From Massilia sp. (GTDB lineage Bacteria > Pseudomonadota > Gammaproteobacteria > Burkholderiales > Burkholderiaceae_D), in the NCBI GenBank assembly GCA_003520365.1, contig DOUW01000079.1, positions 1-18,351 of the forward strand: a DNA stretch of 18,351 nucleotides, in the 5' to 3' direction. This document shows, piece after piece, positions 6,857 through 15,657 of the stretch. A program made the position numbers and the translations under genes. Below the pieces are notes generated by a model. That model worked only from the letters and a program-made list of their open reading frames with translations, ran no database searches and was not told the origin of the DNA. The number at the start of each line of letters is the position of its first letter. Within the stretch, counting starts at the first letter, position 1.

Positions 6857-7687
6857 TTACTGGCGCGCGCCGCGCAGGTTATGCGGGCGGCCGGTGCTGA
6901 AGTTGGCGCGCCAGGGATTGATGTCGAGGCCGCCGCGACGGGTATAACGCGCATAGACCGCGAGCTGGCTCGGTTTGCACTGGCGCAGGATGTCCATGAA
7001 GATGCGTTCGACACATTGTTCATGGAATTCGTTGTGCTCGCGGAATCCGATCAGGTAGCGCAGCAGGCCTTCCTGGTCGATCTGCGGACCGGCGTAGCGG
7101 ATCTGCACGCTGCCCCAGTCCGGCTGGCCGGTGACCAGGCAGTTCGACTTGAGCAGGTTCGACACCAGCGTTTCCTCGACCGGGGCTTCGTCGAAGTTCG
7201 CGCTCAGGAGTTCGGGCGCCGGCGTGTAGGCATCGATGTCGATGTCCAGGCGGTCGAGCGACAGGCCCTCGAGTTCGCCCATTTTCAGCTTGCCGAAGTT
7301 GTCCGGCTCGGTCAGCGTGACGTGGACCGGCGCGCCGAAGGCGTTCGACAGGTCCTCGCGCAGCAGCGCCAGCAGGGCGTCGGTGTTCGCCAGGCGGGTC
7401 TGGTTGAAGGAGTTCAAATACAGCTTGAACGACTTCGACTCGACGATGTTCGGCGAATCGGCCGGGGCGCTGATGGTGGCGATCGCCACCTGCGGCTTGC
7501 CGCGCATGTTCAGCCACGACAATTCATAGGCATTCCAGATGTCCACGCCGAAGAAGGGTAACGTTCCCTTGATCGCCAGCTCGTCGCGCTTTTGCTGGCG
7601 CGCGATCGGGAACAGCAGCTCGGGAGCGTACTGGGTCTGGTAAGCGGAGGTTTTGCCGAGTGGCGATTGATCGGGAGTATTGTTCAT
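6857..7687 (-). CDS. queF: NADPH-dependent 7-cyano-7-deazaguanine reductase (long form)
   Basis: QueF reduces the nitrile preQ0 to the amine preQ1 in queuosine tRNA modification, using two NADPH. The 276-residue length marks the two-domain (YqcD-type) form with tandem tunnelling-fold halves, rather than the roughly 150-residue form. The family motif [15 protein letters not shown] is at 83-97. The catalytic cysteine that forms the thioimide is Cys183 in [12 protein letters not shown], with Asp190 close by; His222-Glu223 lie in EHNEFHEQC. The ATG at 7687 gives the expected N-terminus. It appears monocistronic. A repeat element sits upstream, between queF and ilvA. I see no preQ1 riboswitch in the short leader. 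Confidence 0.96.
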   Translation of the reverse strand: MNNTPDQSPLGKTSAYQTQYAPELLFPIARQQKRDELAIKGTLPFFGVDIWNAYELSWLNMRGKPQVAIATISAPADSPNIVESKSFKLYLNSFNQTRLANTDALLALLREDLSNAFGAPVHVTLTEPDNFGKLKMGELEGLSLDRLDIDIDAYTPAPELLSANFDEAPVEETLVSNLLKSNCLVTGQPDWGSVQIRYAGPQIDQEGLLRYLIGFREHNEFHEQCVERIFMDILRQCKPSQLAVYARYTRRGGLDINPWRANFSTGRPHNLRGARQ

Positions 7688-8052
7688 GATCTGGTCTCGA
7701 TGAGTTGGCGCTGCGCACTATCTCTTGATGCATGCGCGGTCGGATGCCGGACCGGTGCGGCAAAGCCGCGTATCGTACACCTTTCTGCGGATGGGTGGGC
7801 GTTTCGGTGGGATGGGGTGGGCGGGGGGATTGCGAGGGAATGTGGGGCTGTTGCCTGAACCGTTATTGGTTCGCATGATCCGCGTGGGCACAAGTGCCCA
7901 CCCTACGGTCACCGCCAACAGCGAGTTCATACGAAACCCGGATACGCAGCGTAACCTGTAGGGTGGGCTCTCGAGCCCACGCGGATCACGCACACCGCTA
8001 ACGCCACAGGCAACAGCCCCACGTCCTCAGGCGCAGGAAAGCGCCCAGCCGA
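7688..8052. other. queF-ilvA intergenic region
   Basis: 365 bp containing the symmetric repeat element in its right half. The left part (7688-7840) must hold the queF promoter; I see only weak -10 candidates there and a small GCGGC-AAA-GCCGC hairpin near 7757-7769. No gene is visible. Confidence 0.6.
7841..8023. repeat. Symmetric REP/BIME-like element with about 66-bp inverted arms
   Basis: Two inverted arms (7841-7906 and 7958-8023) flank a 51-bp centre. The outer 16 bp are perfect: GTGGGGCTGTTGCCTG at 7842-7857 and its complement at 8007-8022. The inner 31-bp units (7876-7906 minus, 7958-7988 plus) share the head GTAGGGTGGGC and tail GCCCACGCGGATCA. Each folds into an 8-bp hairpin with a 2-base loop (7884-7901 and 7963-7980). 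There is no coding capacity. It lies 30 bp after the ilvA stop and could end or stabilise that transcript. Related units occur at 15454-15657. Confidence 0.85.
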
Positions 8053-9585
8053 TCACAGGAACAGCTTATAGACCGGATTCGCGCTCTCGTCCCAATACCG
8101 GTAGCCCAGCGTCGCCAGGAACTGCCTGAACTCGTCCATTTCTTCGGCGGGCACTTGCAGGCCGACCAGGATGCGGCCGACGTCGCCGCCCTGGTTGCGG
8201 TAGTGGAACAGCGAGATGTTCCAGTTCGGCGCCATGCTGTCCAGGAAGCGCATCAGGGCGCCGGGGCGTTCGGGGAATTCGAAGCGGTACAGCAGCTCGT
8301 CGTGCGCCAGCGTGCTTTTGCCGCCGACCAGGTGGCGGATGTGCAGCTTGGCCAGTTCGTCGTGGGTCAGGTCGACGGTAGGAAAGTCGTGCTGTTCGAA
8401 GGTGCGCGCCAGCAGGCCGGATTCGCCGCGGCTGCCGACCTGCACGCCCACGAACACGTGGGCCTGGCGTTCGTCGCTGATGCGGTAGTTGAACTCGGTG
8501 ACGTTGCGCGGGCCGACCAGCGCGCAGAAGCGGCGGAAGCTGCCGCGCTGCTCGGGAATCGTCACCGCGAACACGGCCTCGCGCGACTCGCCCACTTCGG
8601 CCCGTTCCGCGACGAAGCGCAGGCGGTCGAAGTTCATGTTGGCGCCGCAGGCGACCGCCACCAGGGTCTCGTTCTTCACTGGTTGGCGGCTCATCTGCGA
8701 GCGCTCGACATAGGCCTTGGCGCCGGCCACGGCCAGCGCGCCGGCCGGCTCGAGGATGCTGCGGGTGTCCTGGAACACGTCCTGGATCGCGGCGCAGATG
8801 GCGTCGGTGTCGACCAGGATGATCTCGTCCACGACTTCCTTGGCCACGCGGAAGGTCTCTTCGCCGACCAGGCGCACCGCGGTGCCGTCCGAGAACAGGC
8901 CGACGTCGGGCAGGGTCACGCGCTCGCCCGCTTTCAGACTCCTTGCCATCGCGTCCGAATCGATGGTCTGCACGCCGATGATCTTGATGTCGGGCCGCAC
9001 CGCTTTCACATAGGCGCCGATGCCCGAGATCAGGCCGCCGCCGCCGATCGCGACAAAAATCGCGTGGATCGGACCCGAGTGCTGGCGCAGGATCTCCATC
9101 GCGATCGTGCCCTGGCCGGCGATGACGTCGGGGTCGTCGAAGGGGTGGACAAAGGTCAGCTTCTGTTCGCGCTCGAGCTGGATCGCGTGGTTGTAGGCGT
9201 CGGTGTACGAGTCGCCGTGCAGCACCACTTCGACCGCCGCGCCGCCGCGCGCCTTGACCGCCTCGATTTTTACTTGCGGGGTGGTGGTCGGCATCACGAC
9301 CAGGGCGCGGCAGCCCAGGCGCGCGGCCGACAGGGCGACGCCCTGGGCGTGGTTGCCGGCCGAGGCGCAGATCACACCGCGCTGCAGGGCCTCGGGCGAG
9401 AGGTGGGCCATCTTGTTGTAGGCGCCGCGCAGCTTGAAGCTGAACACGCTTTGCATGTCCTCGCGCTTGAAATAGATACGGTTGGCGAAACGCTGCGACA
9501 GCGTCGGCGCCAGTTCGAGCGGGGTTTCCTGGGCGACGTCGTAGACGCGGGCGGTCAGGATTTTCTTCAGGTAGTCGGTGGTCAT
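8053..9585 (-). CDS. ilvA: Threonine ammonia-lyase, biosynthetic (threonine dehydratase)
   Basis: A PLP enzyme converting threonine to 2-oxobutanoate, the first committed step to isoleucine. The 510-residue product has an N-terminal catalytic domain with the PLP lysine in SFKLRGAYNKM (Lys51), ASAGNHAQGVA (74-84) and the phosphate-binding GGGGL (181-185). The C-terminal third carries two ACT-like regulatory segments (EQRGSFRRFCALVG and FPERPGALMRFLDSM). The two segments mark the isoleucine-inhibited biosynthetic form rather than the short catabolic TdcB. The ATG at 9585 starts at the family N-terminus (MTTDYLKKILTARVYD); the frame continues to 9960, but that 125-residue extension is not conserved in type and antisense to the next gene. 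No leader-peptide attenuator was recognised upstream. Confidence 0.96.
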   Translation of the reverse strand: MTTDYLKKILTARVYDVAQETPLELAPTLSQRFANRIYFKREDMQSVFSFKLRGAYNKMAHLSPEALQRGVICASAGNHAQGVALSAARLGCRALVVMPTTTPQVKIEAVKARGGAAVEVVLHGDSYTDAYNHAIQLEREQKLTFVHPFDDPDVIAGQGTIAMEILRQHSGPIHAIFVAIGGGGLISGIGAYVKAVRPDIKIIGVQTIDSDAMARSLKAGERVTLPDVGLFSDGTAVRLVGEETFRVAKEVVDEIILVDTDAICAAIQDVFQDTRSILEPAGALAVAGAKAYVERSQMSRQPVKNETLVAVACGANMNFDRLRFVAERAEVGESREAVFAVTIPEQRGSFRRFCALVGPRNVTEFNYRISDERQAHVFVGVQVGSRGESGLLARTFEQHDFPTVDLTHDELAKLHIRHLVGGKSTLAHDELLYRFEFPERPGALMRFLDSMAPNWNISLFHYRNQGGDVGRILVGLQVPAEEMDEFRQFLATLGYRYWDESANPVYKLFL

Positions 9586-9734
9586 GGTCGGAGGGGATGA
9601 ATGAAAAAGCCAGTGTTCTGGTTCCGGTGACGCGAGACTGTATTTCCCTAGGCGGGTGGCCGAGGCGTGCAGCCGATACGAAGCGCTGGGTCGCAGGCTC
9701 GTCGTATCGTGTCGAAGCGATGGGTTTTCCTCAT

Positions 9735-9740
9735 TATAAT
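9735..9740 (+). promoter_or_regulatory. -10 box of the VTT/DedA-type gene
   Basis: A consensus TATAAT lies 26 bp before the ATG at 9767. The hexamer at 17-bp spacing (TCGAAG, 9712-9717) matches only three -35 bases. Confidence 0.5.
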
Positions 9741-9766
9741 GGACAGCTCCGACTTCACGTTCTCCC

Positions 9767-10270
9767 ATGATTGAAACCGCCGTCCTCTGGCTGCTGAAAG
9801 TCCTCGCCGCTCCCACAGTCGGGCTCACGTCGGTCTTCGTCATCTCCTTCGTTTCCGCCACCCTGGTGCCGCTCGGCTCCGAGCCGGCCGTGTTCGCCGT
9901 CGTGAAGGCGAACGAGGCGATGTTCTGGCCGGCGATCCTGGTCGCCACCGTCGGCAACACCCTCGGCGGCGTGCTGAACTACGGGATCGGCTACCGGGCC
10001 AAGATCGCGTTTGCGAAAGAGCGCCAGAGCCGCTGGTTCGGCTGGCTGCGCCGCTTCGGGGCGAAAACCATGCTGCTGTCCTGGCTGCCGGGCATCGGCG
10101 ACCCGTTGTGCTCGCTGGCGGGCTGGCTGCACCTGCCGTTCTGGCCGAGTGTGATGTACATGGCCATCGGCAAGCTCGCGCGCTATCTCACCATGACGGC
10201 GGCGCTGCTGTACATACCGGACGGGTTCTGGAAGCAGATCGGGGACATGGTCACGCAGGTTACCGGTTGA
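9767..10270 (+). CDS. VTT/DedA-type small membrane protein (YqaA family)
   Basis: A 167-residue integral membrane protein. Hydrophobic segments lie at about 5-33 (LWLLKVLAAPTVGLTSVFVI), 54-76, 109-124 and 126-150. Motifs SEPAVFAVV, GNTLGGVLNYGIGY and LLSWLPGIGDPLCSLAGWL correspond to the conserved core of YqaA/DedA-related proteins, including the proline-glycine re-entrant segment. DedA relatives act in lipid flipping or envelope homeostasis, but the function of this short branch is not established. It starts divergently from ilvA, with a consensus -10 26 bp upstream and a weak ribosome site, and seems to stand alone. Confidence 0.8.
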   Translation: MIETAVLWLLKVLAAPTVGLTSVFVISFVSATLVPLGSEPAVFAVVKANEAMFWPAILVATVGNTLGGVLNYGIGYRAKIAFAKERQSRWFGWLRRFGAKTMLLSWLPGIGDPLCSLAGWLHLPFWPSVMYMAIGKLARYLTMTAALLYIPDGFWKQIGDMVTQVTG

Positions 10271-10346
10271 TCCTGGTCGCGTTGCTTGCATACCCGATGC
10301 GATTCGGATGGGCTTGTTCGGCGGCACATTTTCGATGCCTGTAAGG

Positions 10347-10377
10347 CTGTCCATGCAAACGAAATTTGCATAGACAG
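10347..10377. promoter_or_regulatory. Inverted repeat upstream of the FAD oxidoreductase operon
   Basis: CTGTC-C-ATGCAAA (10347-10359) pairs with TTTGCAT-A-GACAG (10365-10377) around a CGAAA loop, with a single mismatch in 13 positions. It lies 77 bp after the membrane-protein stop and about 120 bp before the oxidoreductase start. With no adjacent T-tract it may be an operator rather than a terminator. Confidence 0.5.
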
Positions 10378-10452
10378 GCTCTCGTGCATATTTTGTTGCT
10401 TGCCCCTTCCGCGGCAAATCCCGCCAACCCAGCGTTGTGCGCCGCAATAAGC

Positions 10453-10458
10453 TAGAAT
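10453..10458 (+). promoter_or_regulatory. Possible -10 box of the oxidoreductase operon
   Basis: TAGAAT, five of six -10 bases, lies 38 bp before the ATG at 10496. It overlaps an alternative in-frame ATG at 10457, so a transcript starting near 10465 would exclude that start. No good -35 is visible. Confidence 0.4.
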
Positions 10459-10495
10459 GATTGTCCTTCGGGCCAGTCCAAACCTCATCTCATCC

Positions 10496-13400
10496 ATGAA
10501 CGCCCCAGCACAAATCCACACCCTCCTCGCCGACAACGCGCCGGCACGCCTGCGCGAAATCCCCTACAACTACACCTCGTTCTCCGACCGCGAGATCGTG
10601 ATCCGCCTGCTGGGTGAGTCGTCGTGGAAGCTGCTCGACGAGCTGCGCGGCGCGCGCCAGACCGGGCGCTCGGCGCGCATGCTGTACGAGGTGCTGGGCG
10701 ACATCTGGGTGGTGCGCCGCAACCCCTACCTGCAGGACGACCTGCTGGATAACCCGAAGCGCCGCCAGAAGCTGATCGACGCGCTGCACCACCGCCTGGC
10801 CGAAGTCGAGAAGCGCCGGGTCACGTCCGATGCTACGGTGGACGCGGCCGAAGGCGATGCCGCAACCGCGGCCGCACGCAGCGCCGCCGTCGAGCAATTG
10901 CTGCAGGCTGCCCGTAAAGCCGTCGACGACTTCGGTCGCGAATTCCGCGACATGTACGACCTGCGCAAGCGCGCCCGCGCCGTGCTCGGCGCCTACACCG
11001 ATAAACGCAACATCCGCTTCGACGGCATGCACCGCGTCTCGCACGTGACCGACGCCACCGACTGGCGCGTCGAATATCCCTTCCTGGTCCTGGTTCCGGA
11101 CAGCGAGGAAGAGATGGCCGGCCTGGTGAAAGGCTGCATCGAACTCGGCTTGACCATCATCCCGCGCGGCGGCGGCACCGGTTATACCGGCGGCGCGATT
11201 CCCTTGAGCCCGATGTCGGCCGTGATCAACACCGAAAAGCTGATCGCCCTGGGCGAGGTCGAGATGACCCGCCTGCCGGGCGTGGACCGCGACTACGCGA
11301 CCATCCACACCGGCGCCGGCGTGGTGACCCAGCGCGTCTCGCAGGCGGCCGAGAAGGCCGGCTTCGTGTTCGCGGTCGACCCGACCTCGGCCCACGCTTC
11401 CTGCATCGGCGGGAACATCGCCATGAACGCGGGCGGCAAGAAGGCCGTCCTGTGGGGCACGGCGCTCGACAACCTGGCGTCCTGGCGCATGGTCGACCCG
11501 AACGGCGACTGGCTGGAAGTCACGCGCATGGACCACAACCTGTCGAAGATCCACGACGCGCCGGTTGCCACCTTCAAGCTCGAATGGACGCATCCGGCCG
11601 TGAAGGGCGCACCGAAGGGCGTGCCGTTCCGCACCGAGACCCTTACCATCGAAGGCCGCAGGTTCCGCAAGGAGGGCCTGGGCAAGGACGTGACCGACAA
11701 GTTCCTGGCCGGCCTGCCGGGCATCCAGAAAGAGGGCACGGACGGCCTGATCACCTCGAGCCGCTGGATCCTGCACAAGATGCCGAAGTACACGCGCACC
11801 GTGGCGCTGGAATTCTTCGGCCAGGCGCGCGACGCGATCCCGTCGATCGTCGAGATCAAGGATTACCTCGACAGCCTGCCGAAGAGCGGCAAGCCCGAAT
11901 TCGCCACCCTGCGCCTGGCGGGCCTGGAGCACCTGGACGAGCGCTACCTGCGCGCGGTCGGCTATGCCACCAAGTCCAAGCGCGGCACGCTGCCGAAGAT
12001 GGCGTTATTTGGAGATATTGTTGGCGACGACGAGAACGCCGTCGCCATGGCGGCCTCGGAAGTGGTGCGCATCGCGAACACCCGCGTCGGCGAAGGTTTT
12101 ATTGCCGTCAGCCCGGAAGCGCGCAAGAAATTCTGGCTCGACCGCGCCCGCACCGCGGCGATCGCGCGCCACACCAACGCCTTCAAGATCAACGAGGACG
12201 TCGTCATTCCGCTGAACCGGATGGGCGAGTACACCGACGGCATCGAGCGCATCAACGTCGAGCTGTCGATCAAGAACAAGCTGCAACTGGCCGAGCAGCT
12301 GCGCACTTATCTCTCGGGCGGCAACCTGCCGCTGGAGAAGAGCGACGACGCCACCGGCGACACGGTCGCGCGCGACGAGATCATGGGCGACCGCCCGCAG
12401 CAGGCGGTCGAACTCGTGGACAAGGTGGCCGCGCGCTGGACCTACGTGCTGGCCAACCTCGACCAGCCGCTGCGCGCCGTGCATCCCCAGCTCGACGAAC
12501 TCGGCCTCGGTCAGCTGTCCGCCGTGATCGACCAGCGCATCGGCACCCAGCCGGATGCCACGCTGTTCGACGTGGTCCAGGACCACACGCTGCGCATCTC
12601 GTGGAAGAACGAACTGCGCGCGCCGCTGCGCCAGATCTTCAACGGCGCCGCCTACAAATGCATCCTCGACGAGTGCACCGCGATCCACAAGCGGGTGCTG
12701 CGCTCGCGCGTGTTCGTGGCGCTGCACATGCATGCCGGCGACGGCAACGTTCATACGAACCTGCCGGTGAACTCGGACGACTACGCGATGCTCCAGGATG
12801 CACACCAGGCGGTCGAGCGCATCATGCGGTTGGCGCGTTCGCTGGACGGCGTGATCTCGGGCGAACACGGCATCGGCATCACCAAGCTCGAATTCCTGAC
12901 CGATGATGAGATCCAGGAGTTCCGCGATTACAAGCTGCGGATCGACCCGGAAGGCCGCTTCAACAAGGGCAAGCTGCTGAACCTGGAAGGCGCCCACGCC
13001 GACCTGCGCAATGCCTATACGCCGTCCTTCGGCCTGATGGGCCACGAGTCGCTGATCATGCAGCAGAGCGACATTGGCGAAATTGCCAACAGCATCAAGG
13101 ACTGTCTGCGCTGCGGGAAGTGCAAGCCGGTCTGCACCACCCACGTGCCGCAGTCGAATTTGCTGTACTCGCCGCGCGACAAGATCCTGGCAACGTCGGC
13201 CCTGATCGAAGCCTTCCTCTACGAGGAGCAGACCCGCCGCGGCGTCTCGATCCGCCACTGGGAAGAATTCGAGGACGTCTCCGACCACTGCACCGTGTGC
13301 CACAAATGCGTGACCCCGTGCCCGGTCAACATCGACTTCGGCGACGTCTCGATGAACATGCGTAACCTGCTGCGCAAGATGGACAAGCGCAGCTTCAAGC

Positions 13401-14515
13401 CGGCCAACCGCGCGGCCATGTTCTTCCTGAACGCGACCGACCCGACGACGATTAACGCCACGCGCAAGGCGATGGTCGACTTCGGCTTCAAGGCCCAGCG
13501 CCTGGGTAACAGCCTCTTGAAAAGCCTGGCGAAGGACCAGACCAAGGCGCCGCCGCCGACCACCGGCAAGGCGCCGGTGCGCGAGCAGGTGATCCACTTC
13601 ATCAACAAGAAAATGCCGGGCAATCTGCCGAAGAAGACGGCACGTGCACTGCTGGACATCGAGGACGACAAGGTCATCCCGATCATCCGCAACCCGAAGA
13701 CCACCAGCGCCGACACCGAAGCCGTGTTCTACTTCCCGGGCTGCGGCTCGGAGCGCCTGTTCTCGCAGGTCGGCCTGGCGACCCAGGCGATGCTGTGGGA
13801 AGTGGGCGTGCAGACCGTGCTGCCGCCGGGCTACCTGTGCTGCGGTTACCCCCAGCGCGGCGCCGGCCAGTACGACAAGGCCGACAAGATGGTGACGGAC
13901 AACCGCGTGCTGTTCCACCGCATGGCCAACACGCTGAACTACCTCGACATCAAGACGGTCGTGGTGTCGTGCGGCACCTGCTACGACTCGTTGGCGAACT
14001 ACGAGTTCGAGAAGATCTTCCCGGGCTGCCGCCTCATCGACATCCACGAGTACCTGCTGGAGAAGGGCGTCAGGCTGGAAGGCGTGAACGGCACCCGCTA
14101 CATGTACCACGACCCCTGCCACACGCCGATGAAGATGCAGGATTCGATCAAGACCGTGAACGCGCTGGTGCAGACCGTGGACAACGTGAAGATCGAGAAG
14201 AACGAGCGCTGCTGCGGCGAGTCCGGCACCTTCGCCGTGACGCGTCCGGACATCGCGACCCAGGTCCGCTACCGCAAGGAGAGCGAGATCGAGAAGGGCG
14301 CGGCCAAGCTGCGCGCCGACGGTTTCGAGGGCGAAGTGAAAGTGCTGACCAGCTGCCCGTCCTGCCTGCAGGGCCTGTCGCGCTACAACGGCGACGCCGA
14401 CACCAGCGCCGACTACATCGTCGTCGAGATCGCCAAGCACCTGCTGGGCGAGAACTGGCTGCCGGACTACGTGGCGCGCGCCAACAACGGCGGCATCGAA
14501 AGGGTCCTGGTATAA
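10496..14515 (+). CDS. Giant FAD/FMN- and Fe-S-binding oxidoreductase (DUF3683, YdiJ/GlcDF-like fusion)
   Basis: A 1339-residue single-chain fusion. An N-terminal DUF3683-like region (about 1-170) precedes a PCMH-type FAD-binding domain with [16 protein letters not shown] (from 223). The FAD-oxidase C domain follows, with [14 protein letters not shown] (from 744) and [14 protein letters not shown] ferredoxin-like domain has two 4Fe-4S motifs, [11 protein letters not shown] (870-880) and [11 protein letters not shown] (932-942). Two CCG cysteine-rich repeats complete it (PGCG at 1083, CCG and SCGTC; DPCH at 1208, RCCGESG and SCPSC). Such proteins oxidise D-2-hydroxy acids (D-lactate, glycolate or D-2-hydroxyglutarate) and pass electrons to the quinone pool; the substrate here is unknown. 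The ATG at 10496 is preferred to 10457 because of the -10 position. HIT and DUF971 genes follow closely. Confidence 0.92.
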   Translation: MNAPAQIHTLLADNAPARLREIPYNYTSFSDREIVIRLLGESSWKLLDELRGARQTGRSARMLYEVLGDIWVVRRNPYLQDDLLDNPKRRQKLIDALHHRLAEVEKRRVTSDATVDAAEGDAATAAARSAAVEQLLQAARKAVDDFGREFRDMYDLRKRARAVLGAYTDKRNIRFDGMHRVSHVTDATDWRVEYPFLVLVPDSEEEMAGLVKGCIELGLTIIPRGGGTGYTGGAIPLSPMSAVINTEKLIALGEVEMTRLPGVDRDYATIHTGAGVVTQRVSQAAEKAGFVFAVDPTSAHASCIGGNIAMNAGGKKAVLWGTALDNLASWRMVDPNGDWLEVTRMDHNLSKIHDAPVATFKLEWTHPAVKGAPKGVPFRTETLTIEGRRFRKEGLGKDVTDKFLAGLPGIQKEGTDGLITSSRWILHKMPKYTRTVALEFFGQARDAIPSIVEIKDYLDSLPKSGKPEFATLRLAGLEHLDERYLRAVGYATKSKRGTLPKMALFGDIVGDDENAVAMAASEVVRIANTRVGEGFIAVSPEARKKFWLDRARTAAIARHTNAFKINEDVVIPLNRMGEYTDGIERINVELSIKNKLQLAEQLRTYLSGGNLPLEKSDDATGDTVARDEIMGDRPQQAVELVDKVAARWTYVLANLDQPLRAVHPQLDELGLGQLSAVIDQRIGTQPDATLFDVVQDHTLRISWKNELRAPLRQIFNGAAYKCILDECTAIHKRVLRSRVFVALHMHAGDGNVHTNLPVNSDDYAMLQDAHQAVERIMRLARSLDGVISGEHGIGITKLEFLTDDEIQEFRDYKLRIDPEGRFNKGKLLNLEGAHADLRNAYTPSFGLMGHESLIMQQSDIGEIANSIKDCLRCGKCKPVCTTHVPQSNLLYSPRDKILATSALIEAFLYEEQTRRGVSIRHWEEFEDVSDHCTVCHKCVTPCPVNIDFGDVSMNMRNLLRKMDKRSFKPANRAAMFFLNATDPTTINATRKAMVDFGFKAQRLGNSLLKSLAKDQTKAPPPTTGKAPVREQVIHFINKKMPGNLPKKTARALLDIEDDKVIPIIRNPKTTSADTEAVFYFPGCGSERLFSQVGLATQAMLWEVGVQTVLPPGYLCCGYPQRGAGQYDKADKMVTDNRVLFHRMANTLNYLDIKTVVVSCGTCYDSLANYEFEKIFPGCRLIDIHEYLLEKGVRLEGVNGTRYMYHDPCHTPMKMQDSIKTVNALVQTVDNVKIEKNERCCGESGTFAVTRPDIATQVRYRKESEIEKGAAKLRADGFEGEVKVLTSCPSCLQGLSRYNGDADTSADYIVVEIAKHLLGENWLPDYVARANNGGIERVLV

Positions 14516-14526
14516 AGGATATTGAT

Positions 14527-14994
14527 ATGACTGACACCCTGATCCGCGCGCCGGGCTGCGAACTGTGCGACCTGTCCGCCTTGAAGCCGGTCTATGCCGA
14601 CAGCAAACTGTCGGTGATCATCGTCGACGACGCCAACTACCCCGGCTTTTGCCGCGTCATCTGGCGCGACCATGTGCGCGAGATGAGCGACCTGTCGCGT
14701 GAGGACCGCTTGCTGCTCAATGAAGCCGTCCACGAGGTCGAACTGGCCGTGCGCGAGGTGATGAAACCGGCCAAGGTCAACGTGGCCAGCCTGGGCAACG
14801 TGGTGCCCCACCTGCACTGGCATATCATCCCGCGCTACACTGACGACGCGCACTTCCCGGCGCCCGTGTGGGCGGCGGCGGTGCGCCAGACTGAAGAAAC
14901 CCATCTGGCGGCGCGCCGTGCGCTGCTGCCCGAATTTGCCGACGCGCTTGCCGACGCGCTTTCCAGCGCGATGCGGCGCATGAACCAAGGATAA
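14527..14994 (+). CDS. HIT-family nucleotide-binding hydrolase
   Basis: Histidine-triad proteins hydrolyse or transfer nucleotides from nucleoside phosphoramidates, dinucleoside polyphosphates and related compounds. The 155-residue product has the triad HLHWHIIPRY preceded by KVNVASLGNVVPH, plus an N-terminal CELCDLSALKPVYADSKLS, where a CxxC pair resembles the zinc-binding half of some HIT proteins. AAAGGA lies seven bases before the ATG, and the gene begins 11 bp after the oxidoreductase stop, so the two are surely co-transcribed. The physiological substrate cannot be told from sequence. Confidence 0.93.
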   Translation: MTDTLIRAPGCELCDLSALKPVYADSKLSVIIVDDANYPGFCRVIWRDHVREMSDLSREDRLLLNEAVHEVELAVREVMKPAKVNVASLGNVVPHLHWHIIPRYTDDAHFPAPVWAAAVRQTEETHLAARRALLPEFADALADALSSAMRRMNQG

Positions 14995-15002
14995 ACAGAG
15001 AA

Positions 15003-15437
15003 ATGCCCAACCCGACCGAACTGGCCGTGCGCCAGAAATCCCGCCTGCTCGACATCGCGTTCGACGACGGCAGCAATTTTTCGATTCCCTTCGAACTGCT
15101 GCGCGTGTATTCGCCTTCGGCCCTGGTGACCGGTCACGGCCCCGGCCAGGAAGTGCTGCAAATCGGCAAGCGCGAAGTGGGCGTCACCGGCGTCGAGCCG
15201 GTCGGCAACTACGCCATCAAGCCCATCTTCGACGACGGCCACGACAGCGGCATCTATACCTGGGCCTACCTGTACAAGCTGGGCAGCGAACACGACGCGC
15301 TGTGGAAGGACTACCTGGCGCGCCTGGAACAGGCCGGTTACGCCGGCGACAGCGGCCGCGACCCGAGCAGCGCCCCGGCGCCGGCGCGCAGCAGCGGGGG
15401 TGGGTGCGGCAGCGGCAGCTGCGGCTGCTCGAACTGA
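15003..15437 (+). CDS. DUF971 protein (gamma-butyrobetaine hydroxylase-like N-terminal domain)
   Basis: A 144-residue protein with the DUF971 domain at about 5-110 (LLDIAFDDGSNFSIPFELLRVYSPSA, then GNYAIKPIFDDGHDSGIYTWAYLYKLG). The domain resembles the N-terminal metal-binding part of gamma-butyrobetaine hydroxylases. Its role as a stand-alone protein is not established; related domains have been linked to Fe-S cluster handling. The C-terminal tail changes character: a Pro/Ala/Ser linker, then GGGCGSGSCGCSN with three cysteines in eight residues, a possible metal ligand. It starts 8 bp after the HIT gene in the same operon. In other Burkholderiales I recall this gene just before ubiE; here a repeat cluster follows. 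Confidence 0.9.
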   Translation: MPNPTELAVRQKSRLLDIAFDDGSNFSIPFELLRVYSPSALVTGHGPGQEVLQIGKREVGVTGVEPVGNYAIKPIFDDGHDSGIYTWAYLYKLGSEHDALWKDYLARLEQAGYAGDSGRDPSSAPAPARSSGGGCGSGSCGCSN

Positions 15438-15453
15438 CGCCTTATCAACAGCC

Positions 15454-15482
15454 GTAGGGTGGGCACGGGGCGTCCACCCTAC
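15454..15482. repeat. REP-like hairpin unit 1 of second repeat cluster
   Basis: GTAGGGTGG (15454-15462) pairs perfectly with CCACCCTAC (15474-15482) over an 11-base loop. It starts 17 bp after the DUF971 stop and shares the GTAGGGTGG head of the 7841-8023 element. It may act as a terminator-like hairpin for the operon, but no T-tract follows. Confidence 0.8.
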
Positions 15483-15493
15483 GAAAACAGCCA

Positions 15494-15512
15494 GGGTGGA
15501 CGGCTTCCACCC
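15494..15512. repeat. REP-like hairpin unit 2 (degenerate)
   Basis: GGGTGGA (15494-15500) pairs with TCCACCC (15506-15512) over a 5-base loop. It resembles the core of the neighbouring units but lacks the GTA head and GCG tail. Confidence 0.6.
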
Positions 15513-15526
15513 GACTGCTCGAAGTA

Positions 15527-15554
15527 GTAGGGTGGGCGCCCCTGTGCCCACGCG
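15527..15554 (+). repeat. REP-like unit 3
   Basis: Head GTAGGGTGGGC (15527-15537) and tail GCCCACGCG (15546-15554) match the 31-bp unit at 7958-7988 apart from the loop. The core hairpin is GTGGGC (15532-15537) with GCCCAC (15546-15551). Confidence 0.8.
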
Positions 15555-15606
15555 TGAAGCCTGCGTCGTGTTGGCGTTGATAAGCGCTGCGTCTGCTCAT
15601 CGTTTA

Positions 15607-15657
15607 CGCGTGGGCACGTTCGTCATTGAGGCCCCGGCCTCAATGACCCCACCTTAC
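15607..15657 (-). repeat. REP-like unit 4 with expanded hairpin, overlapping the FAS1 gene stop
   Basis: On the minus strand the head GTAAGGTGGGG (15657-15647) and tail GTGCCCACGCG (15617-15607) resemble the other units. The usual short loop is replaced by a perfect 12-bp stem: GTCATTGAGGCC at 15622-15633 pairing with 15636-15647 over a 2-base loop. The head includes the TAA stop of the FAS1 lipoprotein gene. The hairpin may end or protect that transcript. Confidence 0.7.

Noticed and set aside
7688..7760. preQ1 riboswitch ahead of queF
   Set aside because: The leader shows no compact preQ1-type pseudoknot with an A-rich tail that I can recognise; the GCGGC hairpin nearby is too small and isolated.
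9586..9960. 125-residue N-terminal extension of ilvA (frame open to an ATG at 9960)
   Set aside because: The catalytic domain begins at the ATG at 9585 with the normal IlvA N-terminus; the extension is antisense to the membrane-protein gene and resembles no domain.
12005..14440. 811-codon minus-strand open frame opposite the oxidoreductase
   Set aside because: Antisense shadow of the coding strand with Val/Leu/His/Arg-rich composition and no motif.
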